Positions 34,072-45,447 of a DNA stretch of 64,000 nt are shown in pieces. Source of the stretch: Epinephelus fuscoguttatus (lineage: Eukaryota > Chordata > Actinopteri > Perciformes > Serranidae); contig NC_064762.1 of NCBI RefSeq assembly GCF_011397635.1, forward strand, positions 25,526,117 through 25,590,116, read 5' to 3'. The translations under genes were made by a program, and so were the position numbers. Position 1 is the first letter of the stretch. Each line of letters opens with the position of its first letter. The notes under the pieces are model-generated. The model saw only the letters and a program-made list of their open reading frames with translations. It ran no database searches and had not been told where the DNA came from.

Positions 34072-37000
34072 GTATGTTTCTCTGCACTGCATTAGAAAAC
34101 TTTAAAGGGTCAGTTCACCCAAAATCCCAAACTAACTTTTACTGTGTGTATTTGTCATTTTTGTTTTTGTTTTATTTTCCAGTAAAAAACAGTATAAAGT
34201 GACTGGGACTCACAAGCGCCATTGCCAATCTTCCCCTTTTTCCCAGGAGACTCCCATTTTTCATTGCCCTTTCCTGGTGTCATCCCAGGGTCACAATTCT
34301 CCTGTATTTCTCCTGATTTATGACAAATGTTCACACCATTTTTTCCATTTTTTCCTTTTCGCTATCTCAACCTTTCAAGCCCGTTTCCTGCCTCCAACCT
34401 TCCAGGGGCGGAGCGGGGTGCCCGTCAGGCCGACCTAAGTCGGGCTGTCTGTAAATACCTTCTGAGCTGTGTTATGGTACATGACCACAGGCTCTCAGAA
34501 AAAAGCCTTGCGTTTGCTGAATTGGTCTTCATTTTAGATCGACAACAGTTTGTGTAAAAGGTTATCAGGTGTATTCAGAAGCAGTGAGTTGCACCAGGTG
34601 CCCCTGGTTTGCATTAAGTTGCTAGATTCAACTTCATGCAAATGAGAGGCGGATGCCCCAACTCTTGAAATGCAATGCAGTGCTACGAAAATGCATTGCA
34701 CAACTAATGAATGGGAGGCATAGAAATGGAGATATGTACTTGGACACGCGTGCATAAGTCCAATGGGACACCCAAGAAGGGTAGATTATGAGACAACAAT
34801 CATCACGCCACAGAGGCACTGACATGAACAATTTTGTTTATGGTGCAGCCAGCTGACTACGTGAAGTATATATCCAGTCCTTAAAATGTTTCAAGATGAC
34901 TTCTTATGTTCATCTTTAAAGTGAATGTTTAGGCTGTTCTTTACATTTTTCAGTAGAACTTTTGGAGCATTGACATGAATAACTATGCCCTTTAATAATG
35001 CAACAAGAAAATGCAAAGTTAACAGGGACTTAAAGCAGAAGTTCTGGCGTAGGAGCCCCACCCAAACTTTCAGGCTCCTGGATCCGAGCCTGGTAGGCCC
35101 GTTCTGTAATCCATCAATGGGAACTGGTTTGCCCTTTTCCACCGTGGCAGGGTGCTCAGTTGTCTTCCAGAGACCACAAGCCTCCCTTTCCACCTCGTCT
35201 AGGCAACCAGGACTCAGGAGTGAGTGGGCCAGAGAGGACAGCTGGCTGGGGGACCCTCTCCTCCCGGTACTCTGGTGGAGAACCAGGGTCATGAACCAAA
35301 ATGTAAACCAAATCAAAAGTATTTAACATAAAAATCCAGATGCTGTGTGCTCATTATTTTATTTTGAATCTTTAAAAGTCCCTAGAATGAAGGAAACAAA
35401 GTCTCTGACTCCACTTAGGTTTCCAAATCGTCCCTATTTTTGAGGTCTCAAGGTTGGCAAATGTGCTCCTACGTATTTTGTTAATGCTTTAAACACCACA
35501 CCATTACATCACGGTGGCAGCAGAAATCGCGGTGACAAATATCAAAACTAAAAACTTAAGTTGCAGTGTTTGGATGACTAAATATCACATGAGAAGGAAA
35601 ATTTATTATGATTTTTTTTGGCAAACTGGTCCTTTAAACCAACTCAGCCTGCTGAAAATAACTTACGCTTATTTGAAATATTTAAAATTTAAAAAGTACC
35701 CTATAAATTACCCTTAAGTGCTCTAAAATGTTTGTTATTTGCTTCATGTTTCAGTTAAAATGTCTAAAATAGATATTAGGTGATGCTGCAGCATCACAGA
35801 GTGCAGACAGAAATAAAAGGATTTTTCTTATAAAGAATATTAAATGAAACAAAAAAGCACTGAACAAAAATATCCCACATATATTTCTATCTACTTAAAT
35901 CCTCAGTTTGGTCAAAGAGTGTAGACTCTCAGGAGCCTGTCACAGAAATCCACACCTGCAGTAAATATATGATACGTTTCTTTATTTTACAGCGATCTCA
36001 CTCCAGGGAGAAAAGTATCTGGATGAACAGATCGAAAATGCCGTTAACGGAGTGAAGGAGATGAAGAGCGTGATGCAGAAGTCTTCAGAGGACCACCAGA
36101 AGTTTTTGGATGACCTGGAGAAAACCAAGGAGAAGAAAGAGGTAGAGACATCTGATGATTTGTCTCCGATATCAGCGCTGATGACAGAATGAGATGTTTC
36201 TTTATAGACTTTATACAATTTCCTGTTGATAATCATTTTACTTTGACCTACAGACGCTCAAACTTACTGATATCTGATCCCTCAGAAGCATGATGCAACA
36301 ATAATAACTGGCAGTGACCACAATGGATCCCACCAAAATAAGAGCTTGTCTCTTGAAATCTTTGTTTCTGTTTCATGACAGGAAGCGATGCGTGTTGCTC
36401 AGGAGATGGAGGCCAAGCTGGAGCAGGAGGAGGAGGTTTGCAACGAGACCATGAAGGCTCTGTGGGAGGAGTGTAAGCCGTGTCTGAAGAACACCTGTGT
36501 TAAATATTACTCCCGAACGTGCAGCAGTGGATCTGGAATGGTGGGACGTCAGGTCAGACTATCACATATTTACATACATGTACTCATACCAGATTATATA
36601 CACAGGGCTAACAAAATATAGATATGCTATGTACAATTTGATTTTAAATCAGAAGTTCTCCTTTGACATGCAGCTTGAGGAGATGCTAAACAGGACGTCT
36701 CCCTTCTCCATCTGGATCAACGGGGAGAAAATAGACGACCTGATGCAGGAGGGACAGCGTCAGAACAAAGAGTTCAAGAACCTGGAGGAAAAATACACAG
36801 AGATGGCCGACGGTGTGGACACCATATTTTCAGACAGCATGAAGGTACCACAGATGGAAACACTGGACACAGAGATACATGTCTCCATGTATACATAAGC
36901 CTATATAGTGTATGGAGGTAGTACTGTACCTGCTGATGATGTCCAAGAGGTTAACAACACAGTGGACACTGTTTCCAGGGGACACCAAAAAGTGATGCAC

Positions 37001-40000
37001 ACAGCTGGGACAGGCTTGTTGTTGCCATAGTTTTTGGCTTATTAATTACTGAAGTTGGCTATCAGTCACCTAAAATATATGTCTTTTTGGCCTAACATTG
37101 TGATCCCCATATTATACAACTGCTGTAAACCCATAAATTGTACAAAGAAATGGATGTAGCTGCTGTAGCTACCGCAGCCTGTCACTCAAAGGCTTTGCCC
37201 TAACAAATGCGTAACTTTAAGCCTTAATAGAATGTGAATGGGTGAGTTATTTAAAAATTCCCGCCTCGCACAGTTGTTATGAAGGGGTAAATTAGCCACA
37301 GAGCCCAAAACTGTAAACATGTTGTGCTGTAAAGTTGGGCATCTTAACATGGGATCTATCTATGGTGATTGACTGGCTTCTGGAGTCAGCCTCCAGTGGC
37401 CATTAGAGGAACTGCAGCTTTTTGGCATCTGGTGTTGACTTTATTTTTGAGACATGTACAGATGCAGACACATTCCGACTGTAGCGTACACAACACGCCC
37501 CTACAAACCGCGCCCACCACTAGTACAAAACGAACCCACCAATGCAACAGCTATCTGAAGTGTGCTACAATACTACACTGTATGAGACTAGATGTCACAA
37601 TAATCCACATTATAATTCATTATACATGAAGACGTGGTTCCCTTTATATGTAACAAGATGTAACTCTTACCCTTACCCTTATCATAACCTTAACCACCTC
37701 TCTTTTAACGTAATACTTCATAGCTAGCTAATTGCTAACTTAGCATTAGCTACGGGATGTAGCCTTCCCATTACCTGGAGCCATAGAATAGACAGGGCTC
37801 TACCCTTACCCTACCCTTAACCACCTCTCTTTTAACGTAATACATCATAGCTTGGCAATTTCTTTGGGACTGCCACTTTAGGGCTAAGGAGTAAGGGGGG
37901 CTGATGTATAGGTTAAGGTGGGCGGGTCACCACAGGCAAAGTTATTGAACTAGTGTTAGTATCCTCCAATTGGAGATAAGGTAATTTAAGGATGACCAGC
38001 TATCGTTACGTAATTGTTCGCTGATAAGTGAATTAGGCAAAGTGATTTTGTTTTATTAGCCATGTTAGCAAAACCTACCAGTACTTTATTTAGCTCAACC
38101 CCTATTACAGTGTTACATAATTGGTGGTATGTTTTTCATCAGATTATTTGAACTGACAATTTCATAATGAGCAAAAGGCTAACGCTAGGTTAACAAAAGA
38201 TCTGGAATAATATGTGAATCAGGATCATAATATTAAAGTTAGCCACTTTAACACCAACACCACTGATGATAGCCACCTTTAACAACTTCATAAGCCAAAA
38301 GCCATGGCAGCAATAAATGTGTGCATCACTACGTAGTGCCCTCTGGAAACAGTTAACCTTGTGTTGAGAGTTTCTTGCAGCCCTTTTTGATAAATGCTGG
38401 GAATGTGTCATCAAGTTGGTGGAGATGTTTCTTTATTTGCTTATGGTGTGTCTATTTGCAGCGTGCTTGCCTTAGTCAGCCACTGTAGAATACACTGAAA
38501 AACACATACCGCAATCACATGTTCTAAATTCAGAGTAATATATTATTGACTCATTATACACAGATATAGATACAACAGCACACTCACTGAGGAACAAAGT
38601 AGTGAACAGGCTGTGTCTCTGTGTTGTCGGTGTGTCTCAGGTGGCCGATCATGTGCACCACAGCCCTCCAGTGTTCTACTTTCCCAACTTCCTGGGGCCG
38701 TACACCCGCCACAGCAGAAGCATCCGCTCTCTCTTCCACGATCCATTCCACAACTTCCAGAGTATGTTCTCCCCGATGATGGGCATGGGCAGGAACTTCT
38801 TCAGCTCCATGGGCTCCATGATGGACATCGACCCAGACACAGCTCCTAATGAGGGTGCCTATTCTGCTTCAATCTAAACTACAGATGCCCTGTTTACTGT
38901 TGCTCAGTCTCAGCTTTTGTAGGGTTTGCAGGTGGTTTTTTATTGAGTCTAAAAGATCCTTCTTTAACAAAATATCTCAAACACTTCATGAAAAACGAGT
39001 TAAGTAACTAAATCAACACCAGTATAAGAATCAGTCATATAAGGTAAAATCAGATCTCAGGAGATGACTCGAGGGCTGAGCACATGGAAAACAGGGCAAC
39101 AAAAAACATGTGAGCACAAAAACCACAAACCAAAAAAAAAAAAATCCACAAGGAACAAATCACTACAGAAGCAACACTGGAAAAGAGTACACTTGGCAAC
39201 ACAGACAGAATTATCTAGCAGAGTGGTGAAGTGAGGACCAGATATATGTGGGCAGGTTGATGAGCTGAGTAGAAACAGGTGTGCATCGTCAGCTGCAGTG
39301 GGAAGAGCTAGCCACGCCCCCTTCCACACACAAGGAACAGAAAGAGAAAGGGATGGGAGAAGGGAGAACACACCAAAACTAAAACAGAATCATCACATAT
39401 GACCTTCTCCGTATCACAGAAGGACATAACAGATTTTATTTTAGAGATGCTTCTTAATTGCAAGAAACAAGCTTGAACTAGTGTCTTGACCTGCTTTTCA
39501 AAGGTGAGGCATGAGTCAGGGGTCTATTCAGAATGGACTGGTGACCCACTTTTGGACCCCAAACCACCAGTTGGGAACCACTGCTTTAAGAGAATATCAA
39601 AAACAGTGATATACTGTTTCCCCTCATCTACAACAGGCTCCTCAAACATATATACATATTTGTATCATGTCATGTGACTGGCTATAAAATCATAAGAAAT
39701 TATTATGAAAGTTTGAGTTCAAACAAGTCGATCTTTCATGGTTCCTCAGTAAGTTTCAAACCATGCATCTAAACTTAGAATATGAGATTGTGAATTTACA
39801 AAAAACATTTTCACATTTGTGTCTGGTTGCAGACGGCAGTGTGAACGAGGACGTGGTCATCACCAAACCCTTTGGCAACGGCAGGATGACCTGCAGAGAG
39901 ATTCGTCGCAACTCAGCCGGCTGCCTCAAGTTCCGCGACGAGTGTCAGAAATGCAAAGATATCCAGCATATTGGTAAGATAACCCTCAGGAAGTATTTTA

Positions 40001-43000
40001 TTCTGAAAGGTATGATCATAGACATCATGATATAGACTGTGTAAGATGTGTAACATAGAGGCAGCAAAAATAAACAAATAATTAGCAACGCAGCATATGT
40101 TGAATAAAAATAGAACACCAATAACATCCTTGATAATTTAATAAACCGTTTAAATGTCATAAAACAACTAATAAAAGGTTCAGAAGGTTATGTGGATGGA
40201 GTGAGGTCCAGCTGTGTCCTTTCATGCCGCCTCCTCCTGCAGGAAACCGGAGGTTGAGACCTGAATGATGGACCACAGATGTTTTTATTAGAGCAACACA
40301 ATTAGGATTTATGATAATGCTGGAAACAGGAAGAGCTTCAAATGAGGATGATTTAATCATGTAATCTCTTCCTTTGTGTTGATGATGTTTTGTTCCTCTG
40401 ACATCATAAACGTATCATCTGCATGTGAGGTACTGAGATGTTTGGGAAATACAGAGACTTCACATTCAAAGGGATGCTTCAGCCAGTTGATATAAACATT
40501 GTAGCCTAAAATCTTTGCTTCAATATAAAAAATCATGCAATGAATGAGATACGTCTTCTGCTAATGAAAATAATCCCAGCGTGATTATTAAAGTGCTTTC
40601 TCTAACATTACTGGAGCTCCATGATGCTTTCTCCATCAGACTGCTCTGGGAAGAGACCTCTGGAGGGCCCGCTGAAGAAGGAGCTGGAGGACGCGCTGGC
40701 GATAGCAGAGCGCTTCACTCAGCAGTACAACAACCTCCTGAAAAGGTTCGAAGAGCAGATGTTCAACACATCCTCCATCGTGGACATGCTCAACAGAGAG
40801 TTCGGCTGGGTGTCATCTCTGGTGAACAACACCAGGGGCGACGTCTTCCGGGTTCAGATGGTACGTAGACCTGGGGGGCCAGTTTGTAGCCAATATCAAT
40901 AAGTCGTTATCATTTGTGACATTGTTCTTTTACCAGTGCCTGCTTTTATTAAACCCAAACACCAGAAAAAAATGTTGGCGTTTTGCGCTTAGCGTTACAG
41001 TGCACGTCACACCTTGTTTCCACATAGCTATGATTGTATGCAAGTCAACCGGAAGTCCATTCATTCCAGTGAGAACCTCTGAGATCTACAATGTGTTTGC
41101 GAAACCCCTTGAAAAAATGAAAAAAATTAACTTTGTGGCAGACTGTATCATTGTGTCACAGTGAGTTAGCATAAACATGAATTAGCTAATAGACTGATGA
41201 ATGTAATACAGCTCTGTTTATAGATTTTTTCAAGTGAAAAATTCACTCTGTGCCGCTCCACGCAATCTATTCACAAAGATTTAATGGCGAAAAACTTTGT
41301 CTAGCCTTCCATAAAGAGATGCATTTCCTGGCGTTGAACACTAGGGGGCATACTTTATATACTAAACAGAAACAAGGCTTTATTATGTAGCAGATACATT
41401 TAATCTTTATGTTTTAACAACACTGTCATTAAAGTGTGGTTAGTTTGGGAACAATATCCAAAGATCATATTTTGGCTTAAGCCACCCAGTTTTGGGGGCA
41501 CAATCCTGGCAGGACAGACAACGATGCCTTGGCAAAAAACAACTGCTTTTCGTGGCACTATCCAGCTAGAAAAACAGACAGGTCGCTACAAAACACTAAC
41601 ATGTGGAGCCAAAAAAGCAACACAGCAATGCTATGTTAAAAAAATAACAGTTTTGCTATTTGTTGGTCTCGACCAGTGGTCTGCTCTGCAGCTTAGCAGG
41701 CATCTCACCTAGGTGACACACCATCCACCATCCCCTGCACCTCCTGATGATAAAGACGCTTTAGAAACATTGATATGTATGGAACGTGCAAAAGTAACAT
41801 ACTCACGGTTTGCAGAAACGTACAATGCCATTATTTTCTTCTGGTGACTGGGCTTTTTTATTTCATGTTAGTAATATGACTTTCTAACAAGCTCCTACAG
41901 AAAATGGGTTAAGTAATACAACTACATGTTTGGGCTGTAGGAATAAGCTTTGTAATGTAACTAAAAAATAAACTACAACTGTCCCGGATCTGCAGGTGAA
42001 CTGCAAGGACGCTGAGGAGAAGCCAGGTGAGGAGAAGAAGCCTGGAGAAACAAACGTGTCTGTGCAGCTCTTTGATGGTCCAGCCATGAACTTCACCGTG
42101 TCAGGCGACATCCCCTGGACTGACCCCAAGTTCTCTGAGGTGGTGGCCCAGGAGGCCCTGGACCGCTACAAGGAGACCAGTGTGTGAGTGTCGAGCAAGA
42201 GGAAATATTAACCAAATTTAGGGGAGAAGTTTGGGGATATATGTGTATTCTTCTTTCTAAGAGCTAGATAAAAAGATTGATACCACTCTGATGTCTGTAT
42301 GGTTAGCATAAAGCTACAGCCAGCAGCTAGTTAGCTTAGCTTAGCTTAGCTTTGCATAAAGACTGGAAACTGTGAAACAGCTAGCCTGGTTCTGGCCATG
42401 GCTAACAAAATTCAGTCGTATAAAAAGGTTAAGTGTTAAAATAATAATTAGCTGTTTTACGGGGGGTTCGAACATTGTTGAATCCTCGCTGGTTGCCTGG
42501 CAATGGCTCGTAGTGCATGTTACCATTAGACAGATGCAGGCTAGCTGTTTCCCTTGTTTCCAGTATTTATGCTAACGCTGCCTTCACATGTAACGTAAAT
42601 TGTGAGCTTGTGGTAACCACATGCGAATCAGTGTACATATACTTGACGTTAAAGTGGTTGTCGTGAGAGCACCACTGCGAGGCAGCAACAACATGGATGT
42701 TACTGTCGTTGTCTAGAAGCCACCGAGGCTAACAATCTAGCAAGCTAAGAAGCTAACGGAAGGGACTATAAAGCCATAGTGGCAGGAAAAAGATGAGGCC
42801 ATTGGAAATATTGACATTTTCCTTGCACACATTGTAAAATTACAAATAAAAACTCTAAACTAAAATTACATTATCTTACCATACATGAAAAATTTACGTT
42901 CATGGCCTCCACCATTTCAGAAAACGCCAACAAACACGTCCCAACTTGAGAAGTAGGAGCTTTCAGAAGATTTCCTCTTATGATATCATGAATGGCACAA

Positions 43001-44720
43001 GAGCAGGGCGTTCATATGGTGTTTTCTCGTGAACACAAGAAACACAACCCCATTTAAATTAATATAATATAAATTAACCTTACTGGCTGTAGCCACTTAT
43101 TTACCACATGCGTATATTTTTCAGAAGGTCAAACAATTTCTTTAAGCATTTGTATGTTCTTGCCACATGCCCTTAAGTTTACCTACAATTTAGTTGCAGA
43201 GCTGCTAGCATTTTTCATTTTCTAGATAACTATAATGACATTGGTCAAAAGTAACCGAGCAGAGTTACTATACGGTAAGCACAGTCATTAGTACATATAT
43301 GAGGTAATGGTTCTTTACTTCAGTATTCCCTTTTAGATTCTGCTTTTACCCCACAACATTTCAGAGGGAAACATTGTACAGTTTATTTTATGATCAATGT
43401 AGTGACTAATCAAATTTTGAATTCAGGATTTTTTACATGTAATGCAATAGAGTGGTTGCCTGATATCAGACAGAATTGTCAACTCATTGCACTATGTTTC
43501 CATCTTCAGTCAGCTCGAACTTCGTTGGGTAAAAGGTCTGGACCAAGGCAAATAGAGTGGTGCAGGGATGATGTGCATTTGTGGGCCAGCCTGGAAGTTA
43601 GTATCACTCTGGTTCCCTCGTCAAAAGCCTATGGGATTTTCCCATTGGATTTTGGATATTTGCAAAATAAGCTCTGTGGCAAACAAACATTTATGACACT
43701 TACATATTTTGTTTAGCAAAATAATCTTGACAAGTAAACACCACTTTTATGATTTTTGATGCCTAAATGCAATCGCCAGAAGTAAAAAAAAAAACAAAAC
43801 TAATGTTAGGTTATAAAACAACTCCACCATGGTCGCATGACTTAACGTCTTCAACACAACAAGGTTATAGCACTGAGTTCGGCGCAGTTCAGCATTATGA
43901 TGTTCTGTAATATCATTTAGCCACTTGTTAGCAACTGCCTTTTGTAAGACACTTTAAAGCTTCAAAATTCACATGTGGGGTGTTTACTGACATATTTTAT
44001 GTCATAGAACAAAACGTGAATGTCTCTTAAGCTTGTGTTAACGGCAGATCTCATTTCAGGCATGTAATTGCACGTTAAAGAAAACCTACTGACTTTGAGT
44101 CGAACCAACCGGTGGTGCTAAAATGCTGACTCATTCCTGCACCACTTTATAGTCCTCCCCCTTGCCTTGTGATTTTATTTAAGTAAATTATTAGTTATCT
44201 TTGACCTGAATTTAGGATCTGAAATCTCACAAAGAAAATAAAGAAACTGCCAGGATTTTCCTTGACACTTTTTTTGAAATAGTTTCAGGGATTTCAAAGT
44301 TATGATTCAAGGTTAACGTACTAGATTTGCCCATCACTTTTTTCACAACTTGTGGTCTTCCACAGCGGATCATCTTAAAACAATGATTTTGTCACTATAG
44401 AGATACAGATGTATACAGATACAGAGGGTCACTGCACTTTGAGTTAATTTTTTTGGTTAAACTATTGTTTCCAAGGTTAATAAAGAACTGTAACACTGAA
44501 CAACAGCAGCGTTTCAAAGATATATTCAGCTCTTGTCTTGTCAGGTCTCTTTGGTCCTCTGCTATCCCCAAATCCTACTGTCCTCTCTGTCTTCAGATTA
44601 GAGGGAACAGTAGATGGATTGAATGTAATGAAAATTAACTTTATAAGGATGATAGAATTTAGAATAATCACTGACAATCACTGATCTCCTTCTCTTTGTT
44701 TTTCCAGTGTGGTCAAATAA
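33957..44720 (+). CDS. clu: Clusterin (apolipoprotein J), complete, 9 coding exons, 460 aa
   Basis: A secreted ATP-independent chaperone that binds misfolded extracellular proteins and lipids. Coding exons: 33957-34071, 35993-36141, 36382-36552, 36674-36844, 38641-38854, 39833-39973, 40640-40860, 41996-42183, 44708-44720. They join in frame to 1,383 bp, close to the usual 450-residue length. Seen: a hydrophobic signal peptide (CLAMVALFLATANC); the NAVNG-VKEMK coiled coil; five cysteines in exon 4 (CNETMKALWEECKPCLKNTC) answered by four in exon 7 and one in exon 8, the ten that pair in an antiparallel ladder; the alpha/beta cleavage region RHSRSIR-SLF in exon 6; N-glycosylation sequons NET, NRT, NTS, NNT, NVS and NFT. 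Odd points are the ATG-repeat start and an eleventh cysteine at VNCKD. The reading is mine; the gene is isolated between a repeat-rich flank and convergent reps1. Confidence 0.95.
34072..35992 (+). other. clu: clu intron 2
   Basis: A 1.9 kb intron. It holds a short 'aagggtcagttcacccaaaa' repeat fragment (about 34106) and a GC-richer patch (34985-35326) that is open in two antisense frames (113 codons on +, 141 on -). Neither frame matches a family I know. Confidence 0.6.
35993..36141 (+). CDS. clu: clu coding exon 2: N-terminal coiled-coil region
   Basis: Encodes ISLQGEKYLDEQIENAVNGV and a charged helix ending KTKEKKE, aligned by eye with the conserved start of mature clusterin (the NAVNGVK motif is shared with mammals). 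The acceptor TTTTACAG and donor GTAGAG are ordinary; enters in phase 1, leaves in phase 0. Confidence 0.93.
36382..36552 (+). CDS. clu: clu coding exon 3: first cysteine cluster
   Basis: 57 codons containing VCNETMKALWEECKPCLKNT and the following C..C residues, in total the five cysteines of the first disulfide cluster. CNET also supplies an N-glycosylation sequon. The block ends in the conserved SGSGMVGRQ. Confidence 0.96.
36674..36844 (+). CDS. clu: clu coding exon 4: LNRTSPF helical segment
   Basis: Encodes LEEMLNRTSPFSIWINGEKI and a helix ending IFSDSMK, corresponding to the LEEFLNQSSPF region of mammalian clusterin. NRT is a glycosylation sequon. A 121 bp intron separates it from the previous exon. 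Confidence 0.94.
36845..38640 (+). other. clu: clu intron 5
   Basis: A 1.8 kb intron without coding content. It contains a 38 bp direct repeat (37688-37725 and 37815-37852, one mismatch) annotated separately. Otherwise AT-rich unique-looking sequence. Confidence 0.55.
37688..37852 (+). repeat. clu: 38 bp direct repeat in clu intron 5
   Basis: Two copies of ccttaaccacctctctttta plus 18 further bases lie 127 bp apart and differ at one position (acttcat against acatcat). Both are preceded by CCCTTA-rich sequence. This looks like a local segmental duplication. Confidence 0.85.
38641..38854 (+). CDS. clu: clu coding exon 5: alpha/beta cleavage region
   Basis: 71 codons. RHSRSIR-SLFHDPF corresponds to the site where the clusterin precursor is cut into two disulfide-linked chains (RIVR-SLMPF in mammals). 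The rest is Met/Phe-rich and amphipathic (FQSMFSPMMGMGRNFFSSMG). The donor GAGG/GTGCCT departs from the GTRAGT consensus after the obligatory GT; reading on would add GAYSASI and stop. Confidence 0.92.
39833..39973 (+). CDS. clu: clu coding exon 6: second cysteine cluster
   Basis: Encodes MTCREIRRNSAGCLKFRDEC and QKC, four cysteines that pair with the first cluster. The CREIRxNSxGCL motif is a clusterin hallmark. Standard AG/GT borders; phase 1 in and out. Confidence 0.96.
40640..40860 (+). CDS. clu: clu coding exon 7: tenth cysteine and C-terminal coiled coil
   Basis: Starts DCSG, providing the fifth cysteine of the second cluster, followed by a helix (LKKELEDALAIAERFTQQYN), the NTSS sequon and FGWVSSLVNNT. 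This matches the LNEQFNWVSRLANLT block of mammals. Ends at donor ATG/GTACGT. Confidence 0.95.
40861..41995 (+). other. clu: clu intron 8
   Basis: A 1.1 kb intron with no coding content. The stretch 41040-41360, including 'gaaaaattcactctg' and 'ctagggggca', looks like dispersed-repeat material, but I found no second copy in the window to prove it. Confidence 0.5.
41996..42183 (+). CDS. clu: clu coding exon 8: C-terminal beta-type region
   Basis: Encodes VNCKDAEEKPGEEKKPGETN, then VSVQLFDGPAMNFTVSGDIP and the conserved DPKFSEVVAQEALDRYKE tail. The region equals the VVVKLFDSDPITVTV part of mammalian clusterin. The cysteine in VNCKD is not one of the ten family cysteines. Sequons NVS and NFT are present. 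Confidence 0.93.
42184..44707 (+). other. clu: clu intron 9
   Basis: A 2.5 kb intron. The first 230 bases after the donor are a dispersed repeat (annotated separately); a 'cattattccctttt..acatttcagagggaaacattgta'-like Tol2-style repeat word occurs near 43340-43380. No exon is recognised within it. Confidence 0.55.
42226..42420 (+). repeat. Dispersed fish repeat with (ttagc)n block
   Basis: Contains 'ttgataccactctgatgtct', 'ctacagccagcagctagtta', a TTAGC pentamer block (about 42329-42352) and 'cataaagactggaaactg', the wording of a very abundant teleost repeat. A second, partly inverted copy lies in the reps1 3' UTR at about 50393-50612. Confidence 0.65.
44708..44720 (+). CDS. clu: clu coding exon 9: last four residues and stop
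   Basis: After the acceptor TTTTTCCAG the exon supplies the final base of a Val codon, then GTG GTC AAA TAA. The preceding donor (GT/GTGAGTG) and this acceptor keep the frame. Most of this exon is 3' UTR. Confidence 0.85.
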
Positions 44721-45200
44721 AGTCCCAGAGTCCCCATCTGCGCTGTCTGCTGACAAGTGAATGTTCTGGACTCACCCGACGAAACCCCGATGATAAACAC
44801 ACCTGGGGAAAAAAAAAACAACCTGAAGCCAACACACTGATTCTGTTGTAAATCCTCTTTAAGTCCTGCTTTTGCAAACGACTCAGTTTAAGCTCAGAGA
44901 TTTATATTGTTACATTAGAGCTCATTGTCCTGCTGTGAGAGAAGATACTCAGTAGATGTAGATAACAGGCCTCCATGTGTCTATAGTACCTTCAACATTT
45001 ACGGCCTTACGTCATGATATGTGAACTGGGCTTTGCAAAAAAGGGCCATTGTACTTACATGATTTACGCTTGAGTTTCCATTAAAAGCCAGAATGGTTGT
45101 AACTGACTATTATTTCCCTGCTTTTTTAACACATGAAGATAAAACCTGATACTTCCTCCATCACAGTGTAATGAAATAAAGAACTGGTTTGTTTAAAGAT
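44721..45200 (+). other. clu: clu 3' UTR
   Basis: Follows the TAA at 44718-44720. Ends about 20 bases after the AATAAA at 45175-45180. A longer form to about 45470 is possible via a second AATAAA at 45442. Confidence 0.65.
45175..45180 (+). terminator. clu: clu polyadenylation signal AATAAA
   Basis: First canonical AATAAA after the stop codon, about 455 bases downstream. It is followed by the GT/T-rich segment 'ggtttgtttaaagatttg', a typical downstream element. Confidence 0.7.
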
Positions 45201-45441
45201 TTGTAGAAAACAAAAGTTTAGAGCGAGTTAATTGAGGCTGTTTCAGTGACTTTAAAGACCCGATTCACTCTTCTGCAGATCTCTGATAGCTCTTATCTGA
45301 GTTGGTTGAAGTGGTTGATTTGCTGGTGTTAAACTCACTGATTGGAGAGATTGAAGTTGAGAAATAGGAATTGATTATGTTCAGGATTGCTTTGGGCCCC
45401 TCTGTACAACAGCCTAGCCATGAAGCAATACTTAGAGATCC

Positions 45442-45447
45442 AATAAA
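45442..45447 (+). terminator. clu: Alternative clu polyadenylation signal AATAAA
   Basis: A second canonical hexamer 267 bases further on, followed by 'cagtgtctttgtgtttctg', a good GU-rich element. Either or both could be used. Confidence 0.5.

Noticed and set aside
36497..36898. 133-codon + frame that reads through two clu exons and the intron between them
   Set aside because: The first part is out of frame with the clusterin exon at 36382. Only the second half (LEEMLNRTSPF onward) is real clu exon, entered through a normal acceptor.
38543..38849. Frames of 67 and 78 codons overlapping the clu cleavage-site exon
   Set aside because: Shadows of the true exon in other frames or on the other strand.
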